Source: Przewalskia tangutica
Lineage: Eukaryota > Streptophyta > Magnoliopsida > Solanales > Solanaceae
NCBI GenBank assembly: GCA_029844215.1
Contig: CM056728.1
Coordinates: forward strand, 56,211,789-56,275,788
Reading direction: 5' to 3'
DNA length: 64,000 bases
Positions within the stretch are counted from its first letter, which is position 1, and each line of letters begins with the position of its first letter. The position numbers and the translations under genes were made by a program. Positions 12,172 to 24,929 of this stretch are shown here, one piece after another. A model generated the notes under the pieces. It made no database searches, was not told where the DNA came from, and saw only the letters and a program-made list of their open reading frames with translations.

Positions 12172-15100
12172 TGTCACGACCGAACCGGGCGTGATCGTGC
12201 CTACCGGGCACCCAGTAGCCATACATCAGAGTAATCAGCGGAATATAAAACAAGACATGAATAAAGTGAAGTGTAAAACAGTTATCTGAGAAAACTTGCC
12301 ATGCGGCATATATATATATATATATATATATCAACTAAACGATTATATCCCTTTTTACAATTACGCCCCTGTGATACTACGGACCTGCACAGAATGATAC
12401 GACAACAATGGCGGGACGGGGCCCGCCATACCACGCGAATGTAAGTACCTACTACGACGGGGACTATACGTGATAAGCCTCGGAGGAACGGAGCTTCCCA
12501 AGCGGCTTGTGACCACAGAGCGAGGATCAACGGCGGTGTACCTCTACTGCGGCATGAACGGCCCGAAGGAGTCGATAACAACAGTACCAAGTATGTGGCC
12601 CGAAAATCACGTAAATGAAATCATAGTAGTCTACATAAAGCAGGAGACATGTATGATAACCAAACTACAGTTCACAATAAATAAGCAGTCATGTCAAGAC
12701 AGGGACTCACGCCCTTAAAGCCATCACTCAAATATAACTATGGGTCTCACGCCCACAACATAAACAAGAGCGAAATAAATATACTGTAACTGGTCTTTTC
12801 TAGGCCGCTAATGATCGAAGCAAGGCCAATCGCCCATAGTATCATTATGCGTGCCTAATCCTGGACTTCCGCGGCCGCATAGGTCACATAGACCGCGTAG
12901 GTCGTATAGACCGCGACGGGGTAGCGACCCGGTACCCTCACGGACTCCGCGATCCGCATAGTCTCAATAGACCGCATAGTCACACAGACCGCATAGGGCA
13001 TCCCCCGCATCGGGATAAAACACCCGGAATGATCAATCCTGGAGCATACCGCTGCTCCGCATAGTCACATAGACCGCATAGGCCGTATAGACCCACATCA
13101 AGGGTGGCAAGCCCTCGGTATAACAAGTAAAGGGGGTATGTGATATAATAACAGTACAACGGGCTTAACGTTTAACAACGTAAGCACAACAAGAATGACC
13201 CCCTTACACAACATCACAAGATACTAACACACGTAGCATCCTAACATGTTTACTTATCACATCAACAAGAAAGTATTACAAGGCTATCACAAACCAATAC
13301 AATCAAGTTATTCACACAAGGTACTTTCTACTTTATGTTAACAAGTTCGGGTTTTATCCCCCAAAGTACTTCATACATTAACTCTTTAAAAGATCCGTTT
13401 CTTTCACAAAAGTCACACAATACCCGTAGTATAAAAATAGAGTGACTATCTTTTTAAGTAAACCAAAACACTTCCCTTTGTAAATCAAGTAACAACATTA
13501 TTTTCCAAACGTTCAAGTTTGCCTAATTTCAACTTCTCAAGTTTCTCATTTTCGAAAGGTTTCGTAGTTCATAGTCTTAATCACTTTAATAATATAATTC
13601 TCTTTTTAAAGCCATTTGAGAAACATATACCTTATGTGTGAGTAGGTTATTCTTGTTCATAACAATATTATTACTGCAGCCATGATCTAGGAATATCATT
13701 TTGTCTCATCTTAGCTTCTATGCAGATGAAGGTTTCTACTGGTTTTAATAATACTTAATTAGTCAAAACATTTCCCTTTATTAATGTTGCAGTGGTTTGT
13801 TCGATACTTATTCTGATTTCCGAAATCAGTAAAACATTATTCCTTTTAAAAACCAAGTACTCATTACTCACGAATGAGGTTTCACACAAAATTCATATTA
13901 ATTTATTTAAGTCAAGTCTCTTATCAAGTCTCTTAACTTCTAAAATTAATAAACCATTTTTCTTATCACTCTTAAGTCGTTATACCTAACTTCCCATAAA
14001 GCTAGTATAACTCTTAAGCTTTTAAAAACCAAGTATTACTCTTCTTTCAAAAAGGATTCTCAATTCTTTTGAAATACTTCAAGATTCTTATTATTCAGGC
14101 TTAAGTCAAAAGACATTGCCGTACAACTACGTTCAGTTAACACACGTACGTCTACCGTACTATATATATATTCTTTTAAAATATCATGCTCAAGAGGATA
14201 GGAAGAATCACATACCTCGCGACGATTATCGACTATTAGCAAAACGCTCCACGGCTATAACCCGGCTAGCCTTGTCCACCTTTCAAGTAGCACATGCTAC
14301 TCGCAGAACATTCAACCTATAAAGGTCATATAAGTCTATCAACTTCTACATTAATATTCTACTGATGCGATTTCAGTTCCAGTCTTTTCTGTAATATCCT
14401 TCTATTACAGTTCAATTCTCTTCCATGAATCTTATATTCATTTCTATGCTACAACAGTATGTAATTTCCAATTACAATATAAGGACAAAAGTATTTACCT
14501 CGATAAGCCCAAAATTATCCAAGTTTAATGTCGATCCTGAGCAACGTTTAGCTCCTATTCCGGGTGCTCCAACCCGCTCCAAACAACCCTTAGAAGTTCT
14601 ACGCAACTTCTTCTTAATACTCCAACCAACTATGGAGATTTTCCTTAGGGTTTCGTTTAGTGACTGAAGGGAAGTATAATAGTATTTCTGGGCTTTTAGT
14701 ATAAGTGTAACCTTGGAATACTACAAGGTATTTGGAATAGTAACAATACTTTGGAGAGTATTTTCTACCAAGGGGGGTGTATTTTACGAAACAACTCAAG
14801 GTAGGGGGGGATACCTCTCGGCCAAGGCCACTAGGAGGGGGTGTGTACCCCTCGGCCAAGGGCCTACTCAAAGGGGGAGGGGGAGTGTTGGACGAAACAC
14901 TACAAGAGAGGGGGGAGGGATTTTCAAGACTTAGAGATTTTTAGGATGAAGAAGTCTTCACAAAGGGGGGGTATTTATAGGACAACCAAGGGCCAAGATC
15001 AAGCCAAGTGGTAGGCAAGTGTAGGGTGAGGATTTACCCATGTGTACCTTATCCATCTACCACACCAACTATCACAAATATCCTACCTAACCCAAAGCTC

Positions 15101-15375
15101 CAAATCGTCCAATGGACGCCCAAGAATCCGCCAATTAGAGGGTGCCAAGTGTCGCCCTCTCGTTGGTCCAAAATATTTCGTCTCTCGGAAAAATCCGCAA
15201 AAATAATAAATGACATAGCCGGAATTTTCCCTACGCAAGCTTTGGAAGACGTTTCGTCGGAAAACGATTCTTTTCGTGTGTTATGCACAAAATTTTCGGT
15301 CCTTGCCTAATCTTAAGGCTTAAATTTTTCTACGTACGTCCTTACGTACCTACTCTGGAAATACGGGGTATAACA
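12172..15375 (-). repeat. 5' LTR of element 2, complete
   Basis: It runs from TGTCACGACC to GGGGTATAACA, 3204 bp. It includes a (TA)n run (12308-12331), a CCGCATAG minisatellite (about 12870-13100), the ACGTCTACCGTAC palindrome (near 14148), the CGCGACGATTATCGAC word (near 14219) and the TATA box (14972-14979). Confidence 0.92.
12308..12331. repeat. (TA)n microsatellite
   Basis: An uninterrupted TA repeat in the 3' part of the sense LTR. Shorter versions occur at the equivalent place in LTRs 1, A, B and C. Confidence 0.85.
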
Positions 15376-15690
15376 GTACCATCCAGGCACTTGAGGATAG
15401 GTGGCGGGCCTGTGTTCTTGATTTCAGAGATAGCCGGGAAGGTTATTTGCCTCTTGTTGAGTTACGTACGATAACAGATACCCTTCCAGTATTCATATGG
15501 CCCTCTATGAGGCCTTGTATGTAAGAAAGTGTAGATTGCCGATTGGGTGGTTCGACGTAGGCAAGGTTCAGTTATTTGGTCCAGACTTGACTCAGCGGGC
15601 TGTGGATAAGGCGAAGCTTATCCAGGAAAGATTATTAGTAAGCTCAGAGTCAGCAGAAGCTTTAGGCAGATAACCGACGTTGACACATGG
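15376..15690 (+). pseudogene. Integrase C-terminal relic, element 3
   Basis: The plus strand reads TIQALED...ACVLDF...LPLVEL near the start, then a shifted frame with ALYEALYVRKCR, WFDVGKVQLFGPDL and AVDKAKLIQERLL. This is the end of the integrase core and the linker. The GPY motif and chromodomain, normally about 400 bp, are deleted at about 15695. The rest of pol lies left of element 2. Confidence 0.8.
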
Positions 15691-15801
15691 GGTTCAGGTT
15701 GACATTTTAGTATGAGTATTGTTATGTGGCCACGTGTAGCATTATTTGTATGTAGGGGTTGTAAGGAGACTATGCCGCTACCTTTAAGTTTGACTCCCAA
15801 A

Positions 15802-15839
15802 AGAACATTCAGGGACGAATGTTTCTAAGGAGGGAAGAA
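15802..15839 (+). other. Polypurine tract and palindrome, element 3
   Basis: GAACATTCAGGGACGAATGTT is followed by AAGGAGGGAAGAA and the LTR start TGTTACACC. The palindrome has one mismatch. Confidence 0.8.
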
Positions 15840-16173
15840 TGTTACACCCCGGAATTTCAGGATATGTTTATAAGAACGTGCGTAAGAACTCAAAAATGTT
15901 AAGATTGGAGATGAGTAAAAATTTATCGGAATTATGGAATTGTCGAAAAACGAAATATTGCGACGAACGGGAGGGCGACACCTGTCACCCCCCTTAGTGG
16001 TCTTGGTCGAATTTGGCATGGTTAAAATGGTCATTTGACCATAATTTAAATAACCAAGTCTTGCCAAGACAAAGAGCTTGACATTGTTGACTTGTCAAAG
16101 GGCCACTTGGGCTTGATCCTTGTGAAACTCATCTAGGCCACCCATATGTGCTAATATTGACCCTCCATTGTGT

Positions 16174-16181
16174 TATATATA
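16174..16181 (+). promoter_or_regulatory. LTR TATA box, element 3
   Basis: TATATATA lies about 335 bp into the LTR and about 190 bp after a degenerate G-box palindrome. This matches the U3 layout of the sister LTRs. Confidence 0.5.
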
Positions 16182-18641
16182 TGTACTAGTAGCAAGACAA
16201 AGGCTCTACACTTAGAAAAAATTTCAAGAAATTGAAGAACACCTTTGAGGGTCTCTCGGCTTTAGCATCCATTAGGAGAGAAAATTTTTTGTTTGTTGTC
16301 CAATAAGCTTCATACTTTAAACCAATGTACCTAAGGTTATTGTAAGTGTATCTCAATAGAAAGATCCCTGAAAAGTGGTGTTTTCGTATTAGTCGCAAGG
16401 CGAAAACCTAAGGAGTTATTCAACTTTGAAGTTGGAACTTGAAGAGGAGATCTTCATAAGCTTCTAAGGGTTGCTTGGAGTAGATTGGAACGTCGAAAAG
16501 AGGAGCTAAAGTTTCTAAGGATCGACTTGTAATCTTGGATCATATTTGGGCTAAATGAGGTAATAATCTTCGTCTTACTTTTGTAATTGAAGATTCCATG
16601 TTATAATAAGTTAGAAATGATCATGTGATATGTGTTATGAAGATTGATAAGTGTTATGGAAATTTGGAAGCTCAAATCCGAAAATGACATGTTAAGCCAT
16701 TTGAAATTGAAATACAATTTGGTCGATAATTAGAATCGTCGCATGTTTACCTACTTGAGGATTGTAGTAGTTATAATCAATTGCGGCTAGATAACATGTT
16801 ATATTAAACCACTTGGATTGAAAAGGGATTGGAAACGAATTTGTATTGTTGTCCCTATTTTGCCGAATGGACATTATATGTTGGACTAGTTTGATATTTA
16901 TTGTTGGGCGGAATTTTACACGTCTTGATTAAGCGTGTAATCCCCTATTGTTAACTACTTTGTTGAGCCTTAAATGTGGCGTGTTTGGTTATTAAATTCG
17001 GCCTTGAAAAAGGTGGCAAAGTATGTAGAAACAAAGGAAGTGTTGTCCGATTTTCCGTAGAATTTAGTGACTTTGCACTTGGAATATTCTACGTTTGAAG
17101 CTAGAAGTTAATAGATGTATTATGGTCATTATCGGTTGACATACTACGTACGGCGTATTGGACTTAGCAAGTGGATTGAACCGAAGAGGTATGTGGAACT
17201 TTCTTATCTCTTGAGCATGAATAAGTTGTAAATGTATTGTACGGTAGACGTACAAGATTTTGACAATCTAGTCCATTTGATATCCTTGGCTTATTTTAAG
17301 AATGTCCAAGTGTGTTGAGTTAGGGAATTAACTCACTTGTTTAAATATTAAGGATATCTTGGTTTTCAAAAGTTAAGAGACTTTAAGTATGTTGAAAGTA
17401 TTTTTGATACTTGTTTTGTTGGAAATTTTAAGTCTCTTGGTTATAAAGAAGAATGTAAGTTTCTAAGGTATAAAGCTAGTATAACGGCTTTATGGGAAGT
17501 TGGTTATAATAGCTTTATGGAAGGTTAAAAAGAGTGATTTACTCTAAGTAATTTAAGTATGATAAATGACTTGAAATAATGAAAGACAAATTGATTTAAA
17601 GGCATCAATTGCTTAAAGTTTTAAAAGAAAGAAGTCACTTGATTTAGAAGCCTATAATTGTATTTCTAAAAGGTATTGTGACTTGTCTTGAAAAGTAGTT
17701 ATGACTTGATACTATGGTTATTAGTATCTTGGAAGTTTTGTATGAAAAAAAGTCATTTTAAAAGAGTAGAAGTACGTAGTACTTTGGGTTAAATTCCCGG
17801 ATTTTTTTATAATGACATGTTAGTGCCTTAAGTAAACTAAAATGAGAGTGTACATGTATAAGACTAATAAGAAGTTAGGGGATTTCTTAACTTGTTTATG
17901 TTATGTATGATAAGCCGGTAGTGCTTATGTTAGGATATGGTAAGCCGGTAGCGCTTATGTTATGTATGGTAAGTCGGTAGTGCTTATGTTATGTATGATA
18001 GCAGGTTTGTGCTAGTGATATATTATTCATTACGGGGTCATTCCCCGGGTTTGTGGCATTTGCATATTCCGTGGATTTGCTACCCATGATGCGAGGAATA
18101 TCTCATGCGGGTCCGAAAGGGCTTATGCGGGTGAAATAGTCCCATGCGGGGCGGACCAGTCCTATGCGAGGAATACCTCATGCGGGTCTACACGACCTAT
18201 GCGGGCGGATACAGTCTATGCGAGGATACCTCATGCGGGTCCATACGACCCTTGCGGGTGAAATATTCCCAGGAGTAGGATTTCTTAATGATACTGCGGG
18301 CGGGTGGCCCTGCTTTGATCATGAGCCTCCTATTTTTATGCAGTAAAGTATACTCTTGTTTACTCTCATTGTTAGTAAGGCCTGATGTCTTTATTAATTG
18401 AGTTATCATACATGTCTCCAGTTTTATTATAGACTTATGATTTCATTACAGTACTTTCAGTTTCACATATTTGGTACATATTGTACTGACCTCCTTCGGG
18501 GGGTTGCGTTCATGCCGCAGGTAGAGTACAGATTGCTGATCCTCACTCTTAGGATCACTGTTCAGCTGTTGAGAAGCTCCTTTATTTCGGAGGCGTATCC
18601 CTGGTATTGTCGGTTGTTGTACATTCAGAGGTATGGAGGGG

Positions 18642-18646
18642 CCCTG
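18642..18646. repeat. Target-site duplication CCCTG, left copy (solo LTR 5)
   Basis: CCCTG precedes TGTTACACC here and follows GGTCGTGACA at 49597-49601. Removing one copy and solo LTR 5 restores the conserved word GGCCCTGTCCCGCC of element 3's LTR. Confidence 0.95.
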
Positions 18647-18943
18647 TGTTACACCCCGTAAGTCCAGGACATGTTTAAGAGAGTGTACGTAAGGAACTCA
18701 AGACTTGAAATTGGTACGAAAGGAAGAATTGTTTTTCCGACGGAAAATCTTCCGAACGTCGGAAAGGAAAAATGTTCGTTGAGGAGAATTGGATTCTCAA
18801 AATTCATTAATTAAGGATTATAGAATGTATTTTCAGTATGGAAATTTATTTTTACGGATTTGGTCATGTGGGGCCCACCCGAGGAATTTTACGTTTTGTG
18901 GGGCCCCCGAGGGTTACGGAATTTTATGGACGAATGGGAGGGC

Positions 18944-19145
18944 GACACGTGGCACCCCCCCCCCCACATGGCTTGGTCGAATTAATGTAAGGGAAAAATG
19001 GTCTTTTGGCCAATGTTAAGATGACCAAGTCTTGCTAATTTAAGAGCTTGACATTGTTGACTAAGTCCAAGGGCCACTTGGCTTGATCCCTTCCATCAAA
19101 ACCTAACAAGTGTTATAATCTAGACCCTCCAATGTGTTATATAAG
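18944..19145 (+). promoter_or_regulatory. U3 promoter of solo LTR 5
   Basis: GACACGTGGC with a CACGTG core (18946-18951) is flanked by GGG and a C-run, followed about 190 bp later by TATATAAG (19138-19145). Confidence 0.55.
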
Positions 19146-21003
19146 CACCCTAGTAGCAAGACTTGTCTTCAACACTTAGAAATATTTTAGAGAACTTTGA
19201 GCTTAGCTAGATAGCTTTCGGCTTTGTCTCATTTTGCACAAGAAAAATTTGTAGTTTTGATCCATTATTCACAAGACTTTAACCCAAGGTCCCTAAGGGT
19301 ATTGTAAGGATATCTCAATAGAAAGATCGCGGAAAAACGACGTTTTCACGTTAGTCGCAAGGCGAAACCCTAAGGTGTTCTTCAACTTTGAAGATGGAAC
19401 TTGAAGAGGAGTTCTTCATGAGCTTATAAGGAGTGCTTGGAGCGGATTGAAACATAAGAAAAGGAGCTAAGAATTGCTAAGGAGAGACTTTGAATCTTGG
19501 AAATTTTAAGGCCTTGTAAAGGTATAAATCTTGTCGTTTTAGCAATTAAAGATTTCTTATCATTGTAGTTATGGATATTAGCAAGCATGAGGTATATATT
19601 ATGAAGTTTGATAAGTGTATTGACTATTGGAACCCTAATCCGAAAACTAGTATGTTAGCCCTTAAGATTGTAATTCAATTTGGTTACTAGTTTAGTCGCC
19701 ACATGTTATATAAAGAAGGAATTATAGTTGTTGAAGTTGTTTATGAGTATATAACATGTTATACCTAAGAACTTGGATTGGAAAAGAATTGAAAAAGACT
19801 GAGTTGTTGTTTATGTTAGCCGAGAATGGCTTTAAATATGGAACTAGTTTCGTATTAATTTGTGGGGTAGAATTTTACACGTCATGTTAAGGCGTGTAAT
19901 CCCCTTTGGTTAGCTGAATTGTTGGGACTTAAATGTGGAGTGTTTGGTTATTGAATTCGGCCTTGAAAAAGGTGGCAAAGTATGTAGAAACAAAGGAAGT
20001 GCTGTCCGATTTTCCGTAGAATTTAGTGACTTTGCACTTAGAATATTCTACGTTTGAAGCTAAAGGTTAATGGACGTATTGTGGCCATTATAGGTTGAAG
20101 TACTAAGTATAGCGTATTCTACTTGAAGGATGGAATAGCTATCAAGGTTGAAGTACTTTGGAGCATTTTGCTTTTAGTCGATAATCGTCGCGAGGTATGT
20201 GAACCTCTTCCTTCTTTTGACATGATTCTATGTATGAAAATACATGTGGTACTATTTCATGATTTCTTCTACTCTTAGAAGTTAAGAGGTATGTATGTTG
20301 ATTTACTCTATGTAAAGGTTATGTCTAGGTTATCCTAAGTTTTTACCAAGTCTTATGGGGGATGTTGGTAAGAGTCGTTAGGAGGTACTTGGAGCCAAGT
20401 TGACTTGGCTAATTTACGACACAAATGAGAATAAGTATCGAACAAGCCATTGCAGCGTTAATAAAGGAAAATGTAATGACAATTAATTAAATTAAAATGA
20501 GTAGAATCCTCCATCTGCATAGAAGCTAAGATAAGACAAAATTGTATTACATTTTCTAGATCATGGCTACTTGAATAAGATCGTTATAAATAAGTATAAC
20601 TTATTCACAACACACCAAAGTATATGTTACTTAATTTAAAAGAGTTTACGTATGAAGTTTTTAAGACTATGAACCTTGAATTCTTAAAGGAAGAAATGAC
20701 TTGATTTAAGAAGTATGGTTTCTATGAATTATTTCAAAAGTTAAGAGGCTTGATTTCAAAAGAGAATGTAACTTGAGTTTTTAAAAGAAGAAGTTTATGG
20801 ATTTTAAAAAGAGAAGGAGCTTTATGATTCTTTTTAAGTATGTATGTACGTAGTACTTTTGGGTTTAATCTTTCCCTAATGTAAAAAGAAATAAAAGTGC
20901 ATTAAGTTCTCTAAAGCGAAGGGTTGTTATAATAGCTTTATGGGGAGTTGTTATAATGACTAAAGAAGAAGGGAAAAGATGATTTAAAATGTTATGTATA
21001 GAT

Positions 21004-21227
21004 GACATTATCGCGTCCCAGAAATGGGTCAGGCAGTATACCTTTATGGGCAGACTATATGACATTATCGCATCCCAGAAATGGGCCGGGCAGTATACCT
21101 TTATGGGCAGACTATATGACATTATCGCGTCCCAAAAATGGGTCTGGCAGTATACCTTTATGGGCAGACTATATGACATTATCGCGTCCCAGAAATGGGC
21201 CGGGCAGTATACCTTTATGGGAAGACT
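21004..21227 (+). repeat. 57-bp tandem array, left part
   Basis: Four units starting at 21004, 21061, 21118 and 21175 (GACATTATCGCGTCCCAG... ending GGGCAGACTATAT) continue as a fifth unit at 48827 and a diverged sixth near 48884 across element 4. As 57 is divisible by three, frames stay open on both strands (20865-21333). These are not genes. Confidence 0.95.
21223..21227. repeat. Target-site duplication AGACT, left copy (element 4)
   Basis: AGACT precedes TGTCACGACC here and follows GGGGTGTAACA at 48818-48822. The pair restores the unbroken tandem unit. Confidence 0.96.
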
Positions 21228-22012
21228 TGTCACGACCCGACCCCGGGGCCGCGACTGGTGCCCTACCTGGGCACCCCGTTCAGGTATACATCAGAGAATA
21301 GAAGCGAACATACACAACATACAACATTTTTAGACAATAATAACACAGGCTAGCCGGTAAGGCCACCTTCCATAAAATATGCATAATCAAAGAAAACTAT
21401 ACAACGCGGTTCTTACAGCCCCAAACCACAACATGTGACTACAGACCTCTAGGAATAACAACAGTGGCGGGACAGGGCCCCGCCATACCCCTGAATGTAC
21501 ATAAATCTACAACGTCAGGGAAAAACTGTACCAAAAAGACAAGCCTCCAGAGAAATGGAGCTTCTGTCGTCTGATATGTGATCCTAAGAATGAGGATCCA
21601 CCACCTGCTTACCACTGCGGCGTGAACACGGCCAGGGAAGGGTCGAGACAATATGTACTAAGTATGTAAAACTGGAAAATACTGTAAATTACATCATAAG
21701 TTTAAAACAAAGCCGGAGACATGTATGATAATAAAATTACAGTACACAGTGCCTTACTAACAATGAGAGTAACTAATAGTATACGTACAACATAAAAATA
21801 GGAAGTTCACGATCAAAGCAGGGCCATCCGCCCACAGTATCATTAAGCAATCCTACTCCTGGGACTATTTCACCGCGATAGGTCGTGTGGACGCGTGAGG
21901 TATTCCTCGCATAGGCTGTATCCGCCCGCATGGGACTATTTCACCCGCATAAGCCCATAAGGACTCGCATGAGGTATTCCTCGCATCGTGGGTAGCAAAT
22001 CCACGGAAACAG

Positions 22013-22170
22013 GTGGTATAACTATCTTGGGGATTTACCCCTCAATTATACTCTTACCACAGGCGGTGGTATAACGATCTTGGGGATTTACCCCTCAGAT
22101 ATACTCTTACCCTGGAGAAGGTGGTATAACTATCTTGGGAATTTACCCCTCAGATATACTCTTACCCTAT
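22013..22170 (-). repeat. Three tandem units of about 55 bp in LTR 4
   Basis: Units run GGTGGTATAAC[T/G]ATCTTGGG...TATACTCTTACC. The equivalent triplet in the 5' LTR is at 29950-30100 with small losses in each unit. Confidence 0.85.
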
Positions 22171-23847
22171 CTCAACCGGCCATCATACATAAAGTAAGCA
22201 AGTTAAGAAATCCCCCTAACTTCTTATTCATATACACTCTCATTTTAGTTTACTTAAGGCACTAGCATATCTTTTATAAAAATCCGGGAATTTAACCCAA
22301 GTACTACATACTTCTACTCTTTAAAACAAATGACTCTTTTTAGTATAAAACTTCCAAGATACTATTAACCATAGTATCAAGTCGAAATTACGTTTCAAGA
22401 CAAGTCACAATACCTTTAGAAATAAAGTTAGGTTTCTAAATCAAGTGACTCATTTTCTTATAAAACCTTAGGCAATTGATGCCTTAAAATCAAATTGCCT
22501 TTCATTAAATCAAGTCATTTATCTTTCCATAAAGCTAATATAACCAACTTCCCATAAAGTCGTTATATTCACTTTATACCTTAGTCAAGTACAATTTCCT
22601 ATCCAAGAGACTTATACGTTTAAAACGAAACAAGTATCACATACTTTAAAACTCTTCAAGTCCCTTAACTTTAATAAAACTTAAGACATCCTTAATATTT
22701 CCCAAGAAGTGAGTTAATCTCCTAACTCACCCGACTTGGCTATTCATAAAACTAGTAAAGGATATCAAGGTCTTGTACGTCTACCGTACTATATCGTCTA
22801 ACTAGTCATGCTCAAAAGATAGGAAAGTTCTACATACCTCTTCGGGTCAAACCACTTGCCAAGTACAAAGTCCCGCCCGTAGTATGTCAACCTATAATAT
22901 TCTCAATACGTCTATTAACGCCTTACTTCAAACGTAGAATATTATAAGTGTAAAGTCTCTAAATTCTACGGAAAATCGGACAGCACCTCCTTTGTTTCTA
23001 CTTACTTTGCCACCTTTTTCAAGGCCGAATTCAATAACCAAACACGCCACATTTAAGGCCCAATCAATGCAATCAACAATAGGGGATTACACGCCTACTA
23101 GACGTGTAAAATTCCGCCCCACAAACGATATCAAACTAATACAACTTACTAGGCCAATTCGGCTAACTTGAGGTATTATAACATCAATACTTATCCAATT
23201 TCCATTTTAATTCAAGTTGTTAGCATAACATGATATCAAGTCGCAATCGATTATACTACCATAATCTTCAAGTAAGTAACATGCGATGATTCTACTAAGC
23301 GACCAATTTGTAATCCAACTTCACATGACTTAAATTACATTTCGGATTTTAAGGCTACAATCAATCCATAATACTTATAAACTTCAACACATACTTCATG
23401 CTAGCAAACATGTAAAGCTAACAACAAACAATATATATAATCTTGTAACACTTTTAAGAGACAAGATTTTACCTCAACGAATCTTAATCCAATCTCCAAA
23501 TCCGAAGTCGCTCCTTAGCAACTTAGAGCCTCTTCAAGACACTTCAATCCGCTACTTGAGACCCTTAGAACAACACCAACAAATTTCCTGCAATCTTCCA
23601 AACAAAACCTAGAAAGTAACTAGGTTTTCACCTTGCGACTAATACGAAAACTATCTTTTTCCAAGATTTTTCTATTGAGATACACTTAAAATACACTCAA
23701 GAACCTTGGTTTAAAGTGTGGAGCTTAAAGAACAAGAAACACAAATTTTTCTTTTTCAAATGCAAGTGAACCCGAGAGCAACTATGGGGAGCTCTTCAAT
23801 TTCTTGAAAATTTGGCTAAGTGTTAAGCTTGTCTTGCTACTACTAGT

Positions 23848-24056
23848 ATTATATAGCACAATAGAGGGTCAAGATATAAACAAATGGGTGGCTTGGATGA
23901 GGTCTTATTAAATATCAAGACTTTGTGGAACCTTTGACTTAGTCAATTCTCTCAAGCTCACAACTTGCAAGACTTGTCATCCTAAGACTATGGTCAATGA
24001 CCATTTTGGCCATGACATATTTCGTCCAAGGCAACTATAAGGGGGTGACACGTGTC
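23848..24056 (-). promoter_or_regulatory. U3 promoter of element 4
   Basis: Minus-strand CTATATAAT at 23848-23856 is preceded by the perfect palindrome GACACGTGTC at 24047-24056 inside a GGG...CCC frame. The same pair occurs in the 5' LTR near 48472-48481 and 48668-48680. Confidence 0.6.
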
Positions 24057-24191
24057 GCCCTCCCATTCGTCACAATATTCGTTTTCCGACAATTTCATAA
24101 TTCAGATAAATTTTTACAAGTCTCAATTCTCAACACTTATGAGTTCTTACGTACGTTCTTAAAACATGTCCTGTAAATACGGGGTGTAACA

Positions 24192-24230
24192 TTATTCCCC
24201 CCTTAGAAACATTCGTCCCCGAATGTTCTT
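24192..24230 (-). other. Polypurine tract and palindrome, element 4
   Basis: Minus-strand CTAAGGGGGGAATAA abuts the 3' LTR. AACATTCG/CGAATGTT arms lie just upstream in the sense direction. Confidence 0.8.
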
Positions 24231-24267
24231 TCGGAGTCAAACTTATAATTAGCGACATAGTTTCCTT

Positions 24268-24929
24268 TCACAACCCCGACATACCAAAAATGCCACACAT
24301 GGCCACATAATAGCATTTGAGCAAAAGAAATACTTCAATTAAAACTTGACAAGTAAGGGAAAACGAATTACCTGAAGGTGTAGGGAATAAGTGAGGATAC
24401 TTCCTCAACATGTCCTCCTCCGCTTCCCAAGTCATCTCCTCCCGGTTATCATTCCTCCACAAGACTTTGACGGAAGCCACATCCTTGGTCATGATCGCTT
24501 GACTGGCGATCGAGTATCGCTATGGGACTCTCTCATACGATAACCCCTGTCACTGGACCTCACTAGCGAGGAAAACTCTCATTGGATCTACGATACACTT
24601 CCGCAACATAGAAACATGGAAGGCGGATGTACCGCCTCTAACTCGATGGCAGATCCAACTCATAGGCAACCTTGCCTACTCGGGACGATCTGGTAGGGCC
24701 CGATGTACCTTGGTGAGTTTCCTTCTTACGAATCTCATCACACCGCCGTGGGTGATACCTTCAAGAAGACCCAATCGTCTACGAAACTCCAAATGCCGAC
24801 GCCGATTATCCGCGTATGACCTCGCGACTTTGAGTCGCTATCATCTCTCTGGATAAGCTTCACCTTATCCACGGCTCTTGAACCAAGTGCGGGCCAACTA
24901 ACTTCTCGCCAACGTCGAACCAAATCGAT
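24268..24929 (-). pseudogene. Integrase GPY region and chromodomain, element 4
   Basis: Minus frame 24268-24492 reads TKDVASVKVLWRNDNREEM then TWEAEEDMLRKYPHLF, the end of the chromodomain that would tether integration to modified histones. The linker and GPY region (24493-24929) is out of frame, with AVDKVKLIQRD recognisable near 24860. The matching stretch of element 7 (56698-57252) is fully open, so this is local damage. Confidence 0.8.

Larger units (their letters stand above)
7081..15375 (-). mobile_element. Element 2: deleted Ty3/gypsy element
   Basis: Two matching LTRs (7081-9502 partial, 12172-15375 complete) enclose a 2.7-kb internal region. That region has a PBS, leader hairpin, gag remnants, the shared unknown block and a decayed integrase/chromodomain end. 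Protease, RT and RNase H are missing. Element 1 interrupts its 3' LTR on the left. The right flank is the integrase relic of element 3, so element 2 landed in that pol. Confidence 0.85.
15840..18646 (+). repeat. 3' LTR of element 3, left segment
   Basis: It starts TGTTACACCCC and is interrupted at 18646 by solo LTR 5, resuming at 49602. The U3 carries GACACCTGTC (about 15974) and a TATATATA box near 16174. Downstream are GTACGGTAGACGTAC (about 17239), the CATAAAG-type repeats (17470-17525), three 30-bp TAAGCCGGTAGTGCTTATG units (17908-18000) and a CATGCGGG minisatellite (18090-18260). The full LTR is about 3066 bp. Confidence 0.88.
21228..24191 (-). repeat. 3' LTR of element 4
   Basis: TGTCACGACC to GGGGTGTAACA, 2964 bp. 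It is much cleaner than its 5' partner at 29195-30472, which differs mainly at CAG and CTG words. It holds the CGCATGAGG minisatellite (21860-21990), three 55-bp units (22013-22170), palindromes (22545-22815) and the U3 promoter. Confidence 0.95.

Noticed and set aside
7943..13989. Identical 65-codon frame at 7943 and 13792 as a conserved small protein
   Set aside because: It begins with GTG, lies in the paired LTRs of element 2, and its identity reflects LTR identity; sister LTRs break it.
20865..21333. Open frames of 99-122 codons on both strands with repeated peptides
   Set aside because: They come from the 57-bp repeat, whose period is divisible by three, so any stop-free frame stays open.
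22013..22170. CRISPR-like array from three 55-bp units
   Set aside because: No distinct spacers of even length, plant context; the units are an LTR minisatellite.
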